A stretch of DNA of 39,106 bases from an uncultured Oscillospiraceae bacterium. Lineage in GTDB: Bacteria > Bacillota > Clostridia > Oscillospirales > Acutalibacteraceae. The notes under the pieces were generated by a model. The model did no database searches. It worked only from the letters and a program-made list of their open reading frames with translations, and was not told the DNA's origin. Positions within the stretch are counted from its first letter, which is position 1. Each line of letters opens with the position of its first letter. Where the stretch lies: NCBI GenBank assembly GCA_900541975.1, contig UQLR01000019.1:1-39106 (forward strand). The letters run 5' to 3'. Positions 1 to 8,393 of this stretch are shown here, piece by piece. The position numbers were made by a program, and so were the translations under genes.

Positions 1-96
1 GAAAATATTACAAAAAACGATAAAATAGAACAAAAAACGAATAAAAGAATTCCCTAAAAACAGGTGAAAAGACAAGTATGTTATAAAAATCTGGTG

Positions 97-146
97 AAAA
101 AATACAGACCGCACAGGCAGCGCCATGGCGCCAGCCTCTGCGGTCT
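97..146 (-). terminator. Rho-independent terminator of the PFOR gene
   Basis: On the minus strand, 34 bases after the PFOR stop codon, an 8-bp stem (positions 139-146 with 106-113, AGACCGCA on the plus strand) encloses a second short stem (115-118 with 134-137) and a GC palindrome. It is followed by GTATTTTTTC, a run of six T. This ends the single-gene PFOR transcript. The first 96 bases of the window are AT-rich, with short repeats such as ACAAAAAACGA, and show no gene. Confidence 0.85.
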
Positions 147-179
147 TGCTGTTTAAAAATCGTCGTAACGGAAAGATGA

Positions 180-3100
180 TTATTCTGCGCTGTCCAGTTC
201 TGCCAGCCTCTTTAAATGCTGGTATTTCTTTGCAGCGCCTTCTTCAGCCTGCGCAAAGAGTTTCTCGGCTCTTTCCGGGAAAGCGCGTGTAAGAGCGTTG
301 TAACGGACTTCGCCCATAATAAAATCGCGATAACTTGCCGTAGGCGCCTTACTGTCAAGCATAAAGGGATTTTTACCCTGGTCTGCAAGTCGCGGATCAA
401 AGCGGAAGCAGTTCCAGTAGCCTGCGGCCACGGCCTTTTTCTCTTCCGCCTGGGCTATGCTCATACCACCCTTGATGCCGTGGTTAATGCACGGGGCATA
501 AGCAATTATAATAGACGGGCCGTTGTAGCTTTCCGCTTCTACAAATGCCTTAATGCACTGGTTATAATCTGCGCCCATTGCAACCTGCGCTACGTATACA
601 TAGCCGTAGCTCATGGCAATTGCGGCAAGATCCTTTTTCTTTGTACCTTTACCGGTTGCGGCAAACTGTGCAACGGAGCCTACGGGCGTTGCCTTGGATG
701 CCTGGCCGCCGGTGTTGGAGTAAACTTCTGTGTCAAATACCAGAATGTTTACATTTTCACCAGAAGCAATTACATGGTCAAGACCGCCGAAGCCAATGTC
801 ATACGCCCAGCCGTCGCCGCCGAGGATCCAGATAGATTTCTTTGCGAGGCAGTCTTTGTCTGCAAGGGCTTTCTTTGCCAGCTGGCCTGCTTCACAGGAA
901 CAGCCAGCAAGCTCTTCCAGTTTCTGAATCAGCGTGTCGGCAGCCGCTCTGTTGGCGCCGCTGTCGGTTGTGGTGTCCAGATAATTTTTGCAGGCTTCCT
1001 GAACATCTGGTTTATCTGTAAGTTCTGCTATTTTTTCTATATACTCTGCAAGCCTTGCACGGATTGCATTCTGGCCAAGCGCCATGCCAAAGCCAAATTC
1101 TGCGTTATCTTCAAACAGGGAGTTTGCCCACGCCGGGCCGTACCCCTTTTTGTTGACAGTATACGGCGTTGCCGGTGCGCTGCCGCCCCAAATAGACGAA
1201 CAACCGGTTGCGTTTGCAATAAACATTCTGTCGCCAAACAACTGTGTTGCAAGCTTGGCATACGGCGTTTCGCCGCAGCCGGCGCATGCGCCGGAAAATT
1301 CGAGCAAAGGCTGTTTGAACTGGCTGCCTTTGACGGTTGTTTCTTTAAACTTTTCTGTTACAGCCGGCTTGGGATCCAGTGCAAAGCCATAATCAAAGAC
1401 CTTCTGGCCTGCGCGCTGTGTGTCGATAGGCTTCATAATAAGCGCCTTCTGTCCCTTCTTACCAGGACATACCTGTGCGCACGACCCGCAGCCGGTGCAG
1501 TCAAGTGTAGAAACCGTCATGGTAAATGTATAATCAGGCATACCCGTCATGGGGACGCTCTTGGTGCCTTCCGGCGCGTTTTTCAGTTCGTCAGCCGTCA
1601 TAACGGCGGGACGGATAACGGCGTGCGGGCATACGTAAGAGCAGAAGTTACACTGAATGCAGTTTTCGGGCTGCCACTCGGGAACGTCTACTGCAATACC
1701 TCTTTTTTCATAAGCGGAGGAACCCTGCGGAGCCGTACCGTCGATATGCCTGGAAAAAGCGGATACAGGCAGCTGATTGCCTTTGTACGCATTGACAGGG
1801 TTGAGAATGGTATTTACATAATCGACAACCTCTTCCCTTCCCTGGGTAACGACATGCGCCTGCATATCGTCCGGACAATCTGCCCAGGCGGCCGGAACGA
1901 CAACCTCTTTAACATCTGTCATACCGCGTTCAATGGCTTTATGGTTCATGTCGACAATTGCCTGTCCTTTTTTGCTGTAGGACTTTGTCGCCGCGTCCTT
2001 CATAAACTGAACGGCGTCCTCAGCGGGAATAACGTTTGCAATTTTAAAGAAAGCAGACTGTAAAATGGTGTTGATTCTTCCACCCAGGCCTATTTCCTTA
2101 CCAATGGCGATACCGTCGATTGTATAAAAATGAACTTTTTTCTGGGCGATCAGCCTTTTCATTTTTCCAGGGAGACGGCGGTCAAGCTCGTCTACATCCC
2201 AAGCACAGTTAAGCAGGAAGCTGCCGCCTTCTTTAAGGTCATCCACCATATCGTATTTGTCCACATAAGAGGGGTTATGGCAGGCGACAAAGTCGGCTTT
2301 GCTGATGTAGTAGGTGGACTTGATCGGCTGGCTGCCAAAACGCAGGTGAGACACGGTCAGGCCGCCGGATTTTTTAGAGTCGTATGCGAAATAGCCCTGT
2401 GCATACATATCTGTATGGTCGCCGATAATCTTAATCGAGTTTTTATTAGCGCCGACGGTCCCGTCCGCGCCAAGGCCCCAAAACTTGCAGGATTTTGTAC
2501 AGGCGGGCGTTGTGTCGGGGTTTTCTACCACATCAAGGGAAAGGTTTGTAACGTCGTCCACAATACCAATGGTAAAGCGCTTTTTCGGGGTGGCGCTTTC
2601 CATGTTACGGTAAACGGCGACAATATCGCCGGGGGTTGTATCTTTTGAACCAAGTCCATAACGGCCGGTAAATACGGAAACATTTGCAAAATCAGAACCG
2701 TTGATTGCAGCCAGAACATCCAGATACAGCGGTTCGCCAATAGAACCAGGTTCTTTTGTTCTGTCCAAGACAGAAATGGCCTTTACAGTTTTGGGAAGCT
2801 CACGCAGCATATAATCTGCTACGAAAGGCCTGTACAGCCTTACCTTTAAAAGGCCTACCTTGTCACCTGCGGCGTTGAGATAATCAACCACTTCTTCTGC
2901 GCAGTCACAGACCGAACCCATTGCAACAATGATCCTCTCTGCGTCGGGTGCGCCGTAATAGTTAAAAGGCTTATAATCTGTACCACATTTTTCATTGACC
3001 TTGTTCATATATTCTACAACAACCTCGGGGATTGCGTCATAATATACGTTGCAGGCTTCACGGGCCTGGAAGAAAATGTCGTCGTTTTGCGCTGTACCGC

Positions 3101-3746
3101 GGATCACAGGATGCTCCGGGTTCAAGCTGCGGCGACGGAATGCATCGACTGCATCCCAATCGAGCATCTCGCCTAGATCTTCATAATCCCAGGTTTCAAT
3201 TTTCTGTATTTCATGGGATGTGCGGAAGCCGTCAAAAAAGTGGAGAAACGGAACCCTGCCCTTAATAGCGGAAAGATGTGCTACGGCTGCAAGGTCCATA
3301 ACCTCCTGCGGGCTGTTGGAGCAAAGCATGGCATACCCGGTCTGGCGGCAGGCGTAAATATCGGAATGGTCGCCAAAGATGGACAAAGCGTGACTTGTCA
3401 GCGCGCGGGCAGATACATGGATAACGCTGGGCAGAAGCTCGCCGGCCATTTTGTACATGTTGGGAATCATCAGTAAAAGCCCCTGGGAAGCGGTATACGT
3501 GGTTGTCAGCGCACCGGCTGCAAGCGAGCCGTGTACGGCGCCTGCGGCACCGCCTTCAGATTGCATTTCGGTGACCTTGACCTCCCTGCCAAAAAGGTTT
3601 TTACGTCCTGCAGCAGAATACTTGTCTGTTTCATCAGCCATGACCGATGAAGGGGTAATTGGATAGATTGCCGCGACGTCGGTAAACGCATAAGATGTAT
3701 GCGCCGCCGCAGTGTTGCCATCCATGGTTTTCATTTTTCTGGACAT
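180..3746 (-). CDS. nifJ: Pyruvate:ferredoxin (flavodoxin) oxidoreductase
   Basis: Cytoplasmic homodimeric enzyme that converts pyruvate and CoA to acetyl-CoA and CO2 and reduces ferredoxin, the central pyruvate step of anaerobic fermentation. The protein has 1188 residues, normal for the single-chain form. Visible in order: the N-terminal pyrimidine-binding domain (AYPITPSS-type start, here IYPITPSSVMAD), the CoA/transketolase-like domains, a two-cluster ferredoxin insert (CIQCNFCSYVCP near residue 694 and CTGCGSCAQVCP near 748), and the thiamine diphosphate site with GDGWAYDIG near 977 and NTGGQ after it. An upstream in-frame start at 3818 exists, but the ATG at 3746 has AAGGAGGAA at 3754-3762 and gives the normal N-terminus. 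The gene is monocistronic, with its own promoter and terminator. Confidence 0.97.
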   Translation of the reverse strand: MSRKMKTMDGNTAAAHTSYAFTDVAAIYPITPSSVMADETDKYSAAGRKNLFGREVKVTEMQSEGGAAGAVHGSLAAGALTTTYTASQGLLLMIPNMYKMAGELLPSVIHVSARALTSHALSIFGDHSDIYACRQTGYAMLCSNSPQEVMDLAAVAHLSAIKGRVPFLHFFDGFRTSHEIQKIETWDYEDLGEMLDWDAVDAFRRRSLNPEHPVIRGTAQNDDIFFQAREACNVYYDAIPEVVVEYMNKVNEKCGTDYKPFNYYGAPDAERIIVAMGSVCDCAEEVVDYLNAAGDKVGLLKVRLYRPFVADYMLRELPKTVKAISVLDRTKEPGSIGEPLYLDVLAAINGSDFANVSVFTGRYGLGSKDTTPGDIVAVYRNMESATPKKRFTIGIVDDVTNLSLDVVENPDTTPACTKSCKFWGLGADGTVGANKNSIKIIGDHTDMYAQGYFAYDSKKSGGLTVSHLRFGSQPIKSTYYISKADFVACHNPSYVDKYDMVDDLKEGGSFLLNCAWDVDELDRRLPGKMKRLIAQKKVHFYTIDGIAIGKEIGLGGRINTILQSAFFKIANVIPAEDAVQFMKDAATKSYSKKGQAIVDMNHKAIERGMTDVKEVVVPAAWADCPDDMQAHVVTQGREEVVDYVNTILNPVNAYKGNQLPVSAFSRHIDGTAPQGSSAYEKRGIAVDVPEWQPENCIQCNFCSYVCPHAVIRPAVMTADELKNAPEGTKSVPMTGMPDYTFTMTVSTLDCTGCGSCAQVCPGKKGQKALIMKPIDTQRAGQKVFDYGFALDPKPAVTEKFKETTVKGSQFKQPLLEFSGACAGCGETPYAKLATQLFGDRMFIANATGCSSIWGGSAPATPYTVNKKGYGPAWANSLFEDNAEFGFGMALGQNAIRARLAEYIEKIAELTDKPDVQEACKNYLDTTTDSGANRAAADTLIQKLEELAGCSCEAGQLAKKALADKDCLAKKSIWILGGDGWAYDIGFGGLDHVIASGENVNILVFDTEVYSNTGGQASKATPVGSVAQFAATGKGTKKKDLAAIAMSYGYVYVAQVAMGADYNQCIKAFVEAESYNGPSIIIAYAPCINHGIKGGMSIAQAEEKKAVAAGYWNCFRFDPRLADQGKNPFMLDSKAPTASYRDFIMGEVRYNALTRAFPERAEKLFAQAEEGAAKKYQHLKRLAELDSAE

Positions 3747-3811
3747 TGGACTGTTCCTCCTTAAAATATACATTGCTAATAGGGAGCAAGTATTGTATAA
3801 ATAGTTTAGAC

Positions 3812-3831
3812 GGCACACGCTCTAATGTGCC
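3812..3831 (-). promoter_or_regulatory. Hairpin at the 5' end of the PFOR leader
   Basis: Inverted repeat GGCACA / TGTGCC (6 bp) around an 8-base loop. With a start point near 3832 predicted from the promoter, it would form the very first structure of the mRNA. That placement suggests an RNA-stabilising stem or an operator overlapping the start point; neither is proven. Confidence 0.4.
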
Positions 3832-3838
3832 ACCTTGA

Positions 3839-3867
3839 ATTCTATCACGTTTAAAGACGCGTGTAAA
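3839..3867 (-). promoter_or_regulatory. Promoter of the PFOR gene
   Basis: Minus-strand -35 TTTACA (3867-3862), 17-base spacer, -10 TAGAAT (3844-3839) preceded by TGA, an extended -10. The predicted start point is near 3832, leaving a leader of about 85 bases before the ATG. Confidence 0.65.
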
Positions 3868-4005
3868 GTGGGAAAGCATGAAAATTTTTCTCCCTGATTT
3901 TTTAATTTAATACAACTTTAGGTTTTTTTAAAAACAATATTAAAAATAAAAAATTAAAAAAATGGATTGCCAAAATATAAACGCGCCTGCACGGCAGATC
4001 TTTAT

Positions 4006-4034
4006 TTGACAAACAGACGGTAAAATCGTAGAAT
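4006..4034 (+). promoter_or_regulatory. SigA-type promoter for the CBS/zinc-ribbon genes
   Basis: TTGACA (4006-4011), 17-base spacer, TAGAAT (4029-4034). Transcription would start near 4041. This places the upstream ATG at 4043 almost at the RNA end and supports 4079 as the true translation start. Confidence 0.8.
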
Positions 4035-4078
4035 ATGCTTAAATGAAAGCGCATGAAAAGCGAAAGGGGACAAGACCA

Positions 4079-4954
4079 ATGCCTGATGACGCAGGTGGGA
4101 GCGCCAATATTAAAAAACAAAACAGAATTTTAAAACTTTTTGGGCATAATATGCTGGAAAAGGTTACGCAGCAGGATATAATGCTGATGCTTCTTGCCGT
4201 TAAGGAAAAAGGCGTGATTGAGGCCAGCACCTACAGCATGATAAAAAATATTTTTGAATTTGACGACCTTACGGCGGCTGAGGTAATGACGCATAGGACC
4301 GATATGACGGCCATTGAAGACAGCGATCCCCTGCAGGATGCGGTGGATGTTTTTATAGAGACGGGTTATTCCAGAATCCCTGTTTATCATGAGGATATTG
4401 ACAATATTGTGGGGCTTTTGTATGCCAAAGACTTGCTGCGGTATGTATGCGGCGACATACCAGAAGGGCTTAAGCTTACAGATATAAAAAGGGATGCCTT
4501 TTATGTACCCAAAACAAAAAACTGCAGTGAACTGTTTGCGGAAATGACGGCCAACAAGGTGCAGCTTGCCGTTGTGGTAGACGAATACGGCGGAACAGAA
4601 GGGCTGATTACCATGGAGGACCTGATTGAATCCATTGTGGGGAATATACAGGATGAATACGACAATGAAGAGGAAGAGATCAAGCGTTTAAGCGACAATA
4701 TATTTACAGTCGACGGCGCTGCGGCAATTGACGATGTAAGCGAACTGATTGGCGTGAAGCTGCCGGATGACGAGTGTGAAACGATTGCGGGGCTAATGCT
4801 TGAGCAGTTGGGAGAAATCCCGAAGGACAACGATCGCCCTTCCGTATTGATTGGCGGCGTGCGGCTTACCGCCGTACAGATTGAAGACAGGCGGATTGCA
4901 AGAGTTTTAATTGAAAAACCGCAAGACAGCGGTGCAATGGAGGAGCGAAAATGA
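4079..4954 (+). CDS. CBS-pair protein of the CorC/HlyC family, without membrane domain
   Basis: 291 residues. Two CBS motifs occupy about residues 48-190 (VMTHRTDM...SRIPVYHEDIDNIVGLLYAKDLL, then VVVDEYGGTEGLITMEDLIE), followed by an acidic linker and a CorC_HlyC transporter-associated domain (AGLMLEQLGEIP...GVRLTAVQIEDRRIARVLIEK). Full-length family members carry an N-terminal DUF21 membrane domain; this one begins directly with a short cytosolic segment, like E. coli CorC. Proposed roles in the family are divalent cation (Mg/Co) homeostasis and adenine-nucleotide sensing; the older name 'hemolysin' should not be read as function. The start at 4079 has AAAGGGG nine bases upstream; the ATG at 4043 has no ribosome site and sits at the predicted transcription start. 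It overlaps the next gene by four bases (ATGA). Confidence 0.85.
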   Translation: MPDDAGGSANIKKQNRILKLFGHNMLEKVTQQDIMLMLLAVKEKGVIEASTYSMIKNIFEFDDLTAAEVMTHRTDMTAIEDSDPLQDAVDVFIETGYSRIPVYHEDIDNIVGLLYAKDLLRYVCGDIPEGLKLTDIKRDAFYVPKTKNCSELFAEMTANKVQLAVVVDEYGGTEGLITMEDLIESIVGNIQDEYDNEEEEIKRLSDNIFTVDGAAAIDDVSELIGVKLPDDECETIAGLMLEQLGEIPKDNDRPSVLIGGVRLTAVQIEDRRIARVLIEKPQDSGAMEERK

Positions 4955-5301
4955 AAAGAGAAGCAACCGTGTGCAAAAAATGCAACTTTGAAAATGAAAG
5001 TGCGGCACGTTTTTGCCAGAGCTGCGGGGCGAAGCTGCCCCAAAAACGTTCTGCAAAGGAGTTTTTGGACAGCCTTGACCTGAAGGATGTTGCGGGTATA
5101 GGTACAAGAGGATTGTCTATAGCGCCGATGGCGGGAAGGGTGATAGAGGACCAGGGCAAAGAGGTCGCGCAGCCGGGAGTGCGGCAGGCGGACAAGGCAA
5201 GGGTTGTGCCGCTGCCTGACGGAAAATGGTTTTGCCCGGACTGCGGCGAACTGAACAAAGTGGAAAGCCGCAGCTGCCAGAGCTGCGGCAGGTATAAATA
5301 A
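4951..5301 (+). CDS. Small protein with two zinc ribbons
   Basis: 116 residues, function unknown. It has an N-terminal ribbon C8-x2-C11-x10-C22-x2-C25 and a C-terminal ribbon C95-x2-C98-x10-C109-x2-C112 with identical spacing, joined by about 65 residues without a recognised domain. There is no signal peptide or membrane segment. The start overlaps the stop of the CBS gene (ATGA) and has GGAGGAG just upstream, so the two proteins are probably made together. A role as metal-binding or protein-protein adaptor for the CBS partner is inference only. Confidence 0.75.
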   Translation: MKREATVCKKCNFENESAARFCQSCGAKLPQKRSAKEFLDSLDLKDVAGIGTRGLSIAPMAGRVIEDQGKEVAQPGVRQADKARVVPLPDGKWFCPDCGELNKVESRSCQSCGRYK

Positions 5302-5337
5302 ATGCGGCGCCGTTTTTAAAGGCGCTGAAACAAAGCG

Positions 5338-5366
5338 AAGAGCAGGGGAGAGAAACCCTGCTCTTT
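5338..5366 (+). terminator. Hairpin after the zinc-ribbon gene
   Basis: Perfect 10-bp stem AAGAGCAGGG / CCCTGCTCTT with an 8-base loop, but only TTG follows. It is a weak or leaky terminator, so partial read-through into the patatin gene is plausible; no convincing separate promoter for that gene was found. Confidence 0.5.
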
Positions 5367-5397
5367 GTCGCAATCTGTATAAATTTGGGTGATATTT

Positions 5398-6249
5398 ATG
5401 TATGATGCAGGCCTGATTTTAGAAGGCGGCGGGATGCGCGGCGTATATACGACGGGCGTGCTGGATTTTTTTATGGAGAAGGACCTTTGGTTTAAAGAAT
5501 GTTACGCGGTGTCTGCAGGCGCGGGCCATGCCTGCAGTTATCTGGCACGTCAAAAGGGCCGGGCCTTGTCGGTAAATATAGATTATCTCAACGACAAGCG
5601 GTACGCGGGGATTTACAGCTTTTTAAAAACAGGCGATCTGTTTGGCATGGATTTTATTTATAATGAAATTCCTCAAAAACTGTATCCGATTGATTATCAG
5701 GCGTTCCGGCGGAACCCTTCTGTGTTGTACGCCGTTGTGACAAACTGTAAAACGGGACAGGCGGAATATATTCCCATAAAGGATCTTGCAAAGGATATGA
5801 TTTATGTGCGTGCATCCGGCTCGCTGCCCATGCTCTCTCACATTGTGAAAGTAGATGGGAAAGAATATCTGGACGGCGGCGTGGCGGATTCTATCCCAAT
5901 CAAAAGATCTGTGGAAAACGGCAACTGTAAAAACGTTTTGGTCCTGACCCAGTGTAAAACGTACCGGAAGGAAAAAAGCAGGCATTTGAGGCTAATCCGG
6001 CATAAATACAGGGTGTATCCGAAGCTGGTTGCGCAGATAGAAAGCCGGCATGTACGCTATAATGAAACGCTTGCATATATTGAACAGCTGGAAGAAAGCG
6101 GCCAGGCCGTTGTGATCCGCCCGCAAAAGCCGGTAGAAGTGGCAAGGACGGAAAAGAACAGGCAAAAGCTTTTACAGCTGTACCACGACGGCTACTGTGA
6201 CGCACAGCAGCAGTATAAAAAGCTGATGGATTTTTTATGCAGACGGTAA
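5398..6249 (+). CDS. Patatin-like phospholipase family protein
   Basis: 283 residues, cytosolic. The patatin fold is shown by the oxyanion-hole motif EGGGMRGVYTTGVLDFF near the start, the nucleophile elbow YAVSAGAG near residue 43, and the catalytic-aspartate motif LDGGVADSIPIKR near residue 160. The first glycine of the usual G-x-S-x-G elbow is alanine here (A-V-S-A-G), while serine and aspartate are kept. It is closest to the YjjU/YqhO-type bacterial patatins; substrate unknown. The ATG at 5398 has GGGTGA five bases upstream, whereas an in-frame GTG at 5389 would lie inside that ribosome site. Confidence 0.85.
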   Translation: MYDAGLILEGGGMRGVYTTGVLDFFMEKDLWFKECYAVSAGAGHACSYLARQKGRALSVNIDYLNDKRYAGIYSFLKTGDLFGMDFIYNEIPQKLYPIDYQAFRRNPSVLYAVVTNCKTGQAEYIPIKDLAKDMIYVRASGSLPMLSHIVKVDGKEYLDGGVADSIPIKRSVENGNCKNVLVLTQCKTYRKEKSRHLRLIRHKYRVYPKLVAQIESRHVRYNETLAYIEQLEESGQAVVIRPQKPVEVARTEKNRQKLLQLYHDGYCDAQQQYKKLMDFLCRR

Positions 6250-6292
6250 AAAAACAGAAGGCGGCCCGGGGAAAGAACTTTCCCGGGCCGCC
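6243..6292 (-). terminator. Terminator of the Crp/Fnr-type regulator gene
   Basis: An 11-bp GC stem (6260-6270 with 6282-6292, GGCGGCCCGGG) just after the minus-strand stop codon, followed on that strand by TTCTG and seven T (6249-6243). It lies between convergent genes and serves the minus strand; the plus strand has no T run after it. Confidence 0.85.
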
Positions 6293-6297
6293 ATGAT

Positions 6298-6975
6298 CTA
6301 TGCCTGCGCGTCAAACTCCGCAATTTTCGCAAGTGCGCCGGGATCCTTCAGCAGGATGCTGCGGTATGCAGTTTTTACCAGACCGCGCCGGGTAAAAGCG
6401 TTTAAGATTTTGCTGACTGTTACGCGTGAAACGCCTACAATATTTCCAATTTCCTCGTGCGTCATATTGACTGTGGGCTCTTTGCCGGGAGCGCTGCTTT
6501 GGGCCTGCAGCAAAAGACGTGCAATGCGGCAGTCTGCCTGCAAAAACATAATGCTGGTTACCTGTGAGGAAAGCATACGTATAGAGCGCGCCTGTAAATT
6601 TAAAAGTTGCAGGGCAAGGTCCGGTTCTTGCCGGAACTTGTTTAAAAGGCGCGGCCTTGTGACGGCAACCAGCAAACTGCTTTGCAGCGCCTTGGCGGAG
6701 GAAACCCTTGGCATCCCGTCAAAAAAAGCGGCTTCGCCCAGGATTGCGCCGGGGCCAATTACGGTAAGCGTTTTTTCCATGCCGTCGGGAGAACTGAAAA
6801 AAATACGGACCTGCCCTTGTTTTAAATAATAAAAACAGTCTGCGGCTTCCCCCTGGGTATAGACCATTTGATTTTTGTGAAAAGTTCTTGCCATATTGAT
6901 GTTTTCAAAATGACATCGTATTTCCGGCGGAAGGTTTGCATAGTTGTCCCCGTAATAGGCCATTGTGCGTTCCAT
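6298..6975 (-). CDS. Crp/Fnr-family transcriptional regulator
   Basis: 225 residues. The N-terminal cyclic-nucleotide-binding-like beta roll covers about residues 20-120 (VYTQGEAADCFYYLKQGQVRIFF, GAILGEAAFFDGMPR), then a dimerisation helix and a C-terminal winged helix-turn-helix (MTHEEIGNIVGVSRVTVSKILNAF-type, residues about 170-200). The cysteine set of oxygen-sensing Fnr is absent, and the ligand cannot be told from sequence. The ATG at 7020 lies upstream of the predicted transcription start, so the ATG at 6975 is chosen; it has GGGATG as a weak ribosome site. The gene is divergent from leuC with overlapping -35 regions, so the regulator may control leuCD and itself (inference). Confidence 0.88.
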   Translation of the reverse strand: MERTMAYYGDNYANLPPEIRCHFENINMARTFHKNQMVYTQGEAADCFYYLKQGQVRIFFSSPDGMEKTLTVIGPGAILGEAAFFDGMPRVSSAKALQSSLLVAVTRPRLLNKFRQEPDLALQLLNLQARSIRMLSSQVTSIMFLQADCRIARLLLQAQSSAPGKEPTVNMTHEEIGNIVGVSRVTVSKILNAFTRRGLVKTAYRSILLKDPGALAKIAEFDAQA

Positions 6976-7010
6976 AGGATCACATCCCAGCAAAAATTTT
7001 CTATAAATTA

Positions 7011-7040
7011 ATTGTAGCATAGTTTACATTCTTTTGACAA
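7011..7040 (-). promoter_or_regulatory. Promoter of the Crp/Fnr-type gene
   Basis: Minus strand: -35 TTGTCA (7040-7035), 18-base spacer, -10 TACAAT (7016-7011), start point near 7005. The -35 overlaps the -35 of the leuC promoter on the other strand. Confidence 0.65.
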
Positions 7041-7060
7041 CAGCTGTGCGATAATAAACT
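7034..7060 (+). promoter_or_regulatory. Candidate leuC promoter
   Basis: A perfect -35 TTGACA at 7034-7039. The -10 is uncertain: TAAACT at 7055-7060 gives a short 15-base spacer, and ACTTAT at 7058-7063 gives 18 bases. The imperfect spacing fits a promoter that needs an activator, which the divergent Crp-type protein could provide. A short palindrome ACAGCTGT lies at 7040-7047. Confidence 0.4.
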
Positions 7061-7092
7061 TATATTACCAGATTGAACAGGAGGGCTATTTT

Positions 7093-8370
7093 ATGGGAAT
7101 GACAATGTCGCAGAAGATTCTGGCGGCGCACGCGGGCCTTGACAGCGTGCAGGCCGGACAGTTGATTGAAGCAAGGCTGGATATGGTTTTGGGCAACGAT
7201 GTTACCTCCCCGGTGGCGATTAATGTTTTTGAGGAATGTAAGGCAGACACTGTTTTTGACAATACAAAAATTGCAATGGTTATGGACCACTTTACGCCGA
7301 ATAAGGACATTAAAGCGGCCGGGCAATGTTTGCAGGTACGACGGTTTGCAGACAAATATGCCATTGAAAATTATTTTGACGTAGGACAGATGGGGATTGA
7401 ACACGCGCTTCTTCCGGAAAAAGGGCTTGTGGGGCCGGGCAGCCTCTGCATTGGCGCAGACTCGCACACTTGCACATATGGCGCGCTCGGTGCGTTTTCC
7501 ACAGGTGTGGGATCTACAGACATGGCGGCGGGGATGATCAGCGGCAAGGCCTGGTTTAAGGTGCCGGCAGCACTGAAATTTAACCTGACGGGCAGGCCTG
7601 CAAAATTTGTAAGTGGAAAAGACGTTATTTTGCATATTATTGGGAAGATCGGTGTGGATGGCGCCTTGTATAAATCCATGGAGTTTTGTGGGGATGGATT
7701 ACAGTATTTGAATATAGACGACCGCCTTTGTATTGCAAATATGGCGATCGAAGCAGGCGCGAAAAACGGAATTTTCCCGGTGGATGATATTACAAGAGCG
7801 TACACGCAGGGAAGGTTCCGGGGTGTGCCTGTGGAATATACGGCGGATGAAGACGCGGAATACGAAGCGGTTTACAATATTGACCTTTCTGCCCTGCGCC
7901 CCACGGTTGCGTTTCCACATCTTCCGGAAAATACAAGAACCATAGATCAGGTTGGGGAGAAGGAAGTACCGATCGACCAGGTTGTGATCGGTTCCTGTAC
8001 AAACGGCAGGATGACCGATCTGCGCGCGGCGGCTGAGATCCTGCAGGGAAAGAAAGTTGCCAGGGGTGTGCGCTGCATTATTTTCCCCGGAACCCAGCAG
8101 ATTTGGCTGGACGCCATGCACGAAGGGTTGTTTGATGTTTTTGTAAAAGCGGGCGCGGTTGTCTCTACGCCCACGTGCGGACCTTGCCTGGGCGGGCACA
8201 TGGGGATTTTAGCCAGGGGAGAGCGCGCCGTGTCCACGACAAACCGCAATTTTGTCGGCAGGATGGGGCATGTAGAATCTGAGGTATATCTGGCAAGCCC
8301 CGCGGTTGCGGCGGCAAGCGCCGTGACAGGTTATATTACGGACCCTGAAAAGGTCTGTGCGGAGCAATAA
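7093..8370 (+). CDS. leuC: 3-isopropylmalate dehydratase-type large subunit (aconitase superfamily)
   Basis: 425 residues, the length of the LeuC type 2/HacA branch. It is a [4Fe-4S] hydro-lyase subunit. The cluster ligands are visible as C302 (GSCTNGRM), C362 and C365 (PTCGPCLGG), and the active-site [13 protein letters not shown] is near residues 121-133. AGGAGGG (7079-7085) lies seven bases before the ATG. With leuD it isomerises 2- to 3-isopropylmalate in leucine synthesis, but no leuA or leuB is nearby. The same family includes homoaconitase and dimethylmalate dehydratase, so substrate is not settled by sequence alone. Confidence 0.9.
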   Translation: MGMTMSQKILAAHAGLDSVQAGQLIEARLDMVLGNDVTSPVAINVFEECKADTVFDNTKIAMVMDHFTPNKDIKAAGQCLQVRRFADKYAIENYFDVGQMGIEHALLPEKGLVGPGSLCIGADSHTCTYGALGAFSTGVGSTDMAAGMISGKAWFKVPAALKFNLTGRPAKFVSGKDVILHIIGKIGVDGALYKSMEFCGDGLQYLNIDDRLCIANMAIEAGAKNGIFPVDDITRAYTQGRFRGVPVEYTADEDAEYEAVYNIDLSALRPTVAFPHLPENTRTIDQVGEKEVPIDQVVIGSCTNGRMTDLRAAAEILQGKKVARGVRCIIFPGTQQIWLDAMHEGLFDVFVKAGAVVSTPTCGPCLGGHMGILARGERAVSTTNRNFVGRMGHVESEVYLASPAVAAASAVTGYITDPEKVCAEQ

Positions 8371-8393
8371 GAAAGAATGGAGGCGCAATATAT

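Larger units (their letters stand above)
3747..4078. other. Divergent intergenic region between PFOR and the CBS-domain gene
   Basis: This 332-base stretch has no coding sequence. It holds the two divergent promoters listed separately (3839-3867 minus, 4006-4034 plus) and, between them at about 3898-3965, a very AT-rich block with A and T tracts that could act as an UP element for either promoter. It also contains the PFOR leader hairpin at 3812-3831. No Rex-type dyad was seen. Confidence 0.6.

Noticed and set aside
216..2063. A 615-codon open frame on the plus strand, antisense to the PFOR gene
   Set aside because: It has no ribosome site or family resemblance and mirrors the codon pattern of the PFOR gene, whose identity is certain.
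4043..4078. Upstream ATG extending the CBS protein by 12 residues
   Set aside because: It lies two bases from the predicted transcription start and lacks a ribosome site.
4501..5373. A 290-codon minus-strand frame across the CBS and zinc-ribbon genes
   Set aside because: Low-complexity Ser/Ala-rich translation typical of an antisense shadow; the plus-strand genes have clear domains.
7020..7092. Classical Crp or Fnr box between the divergent regulator and leuC genes
   Set aside because: Only an eight-base palindrome ACAGCTGT was found; no TGTGA-N6-TCACA or TTGAT-N4-ATCAA dyad is present.
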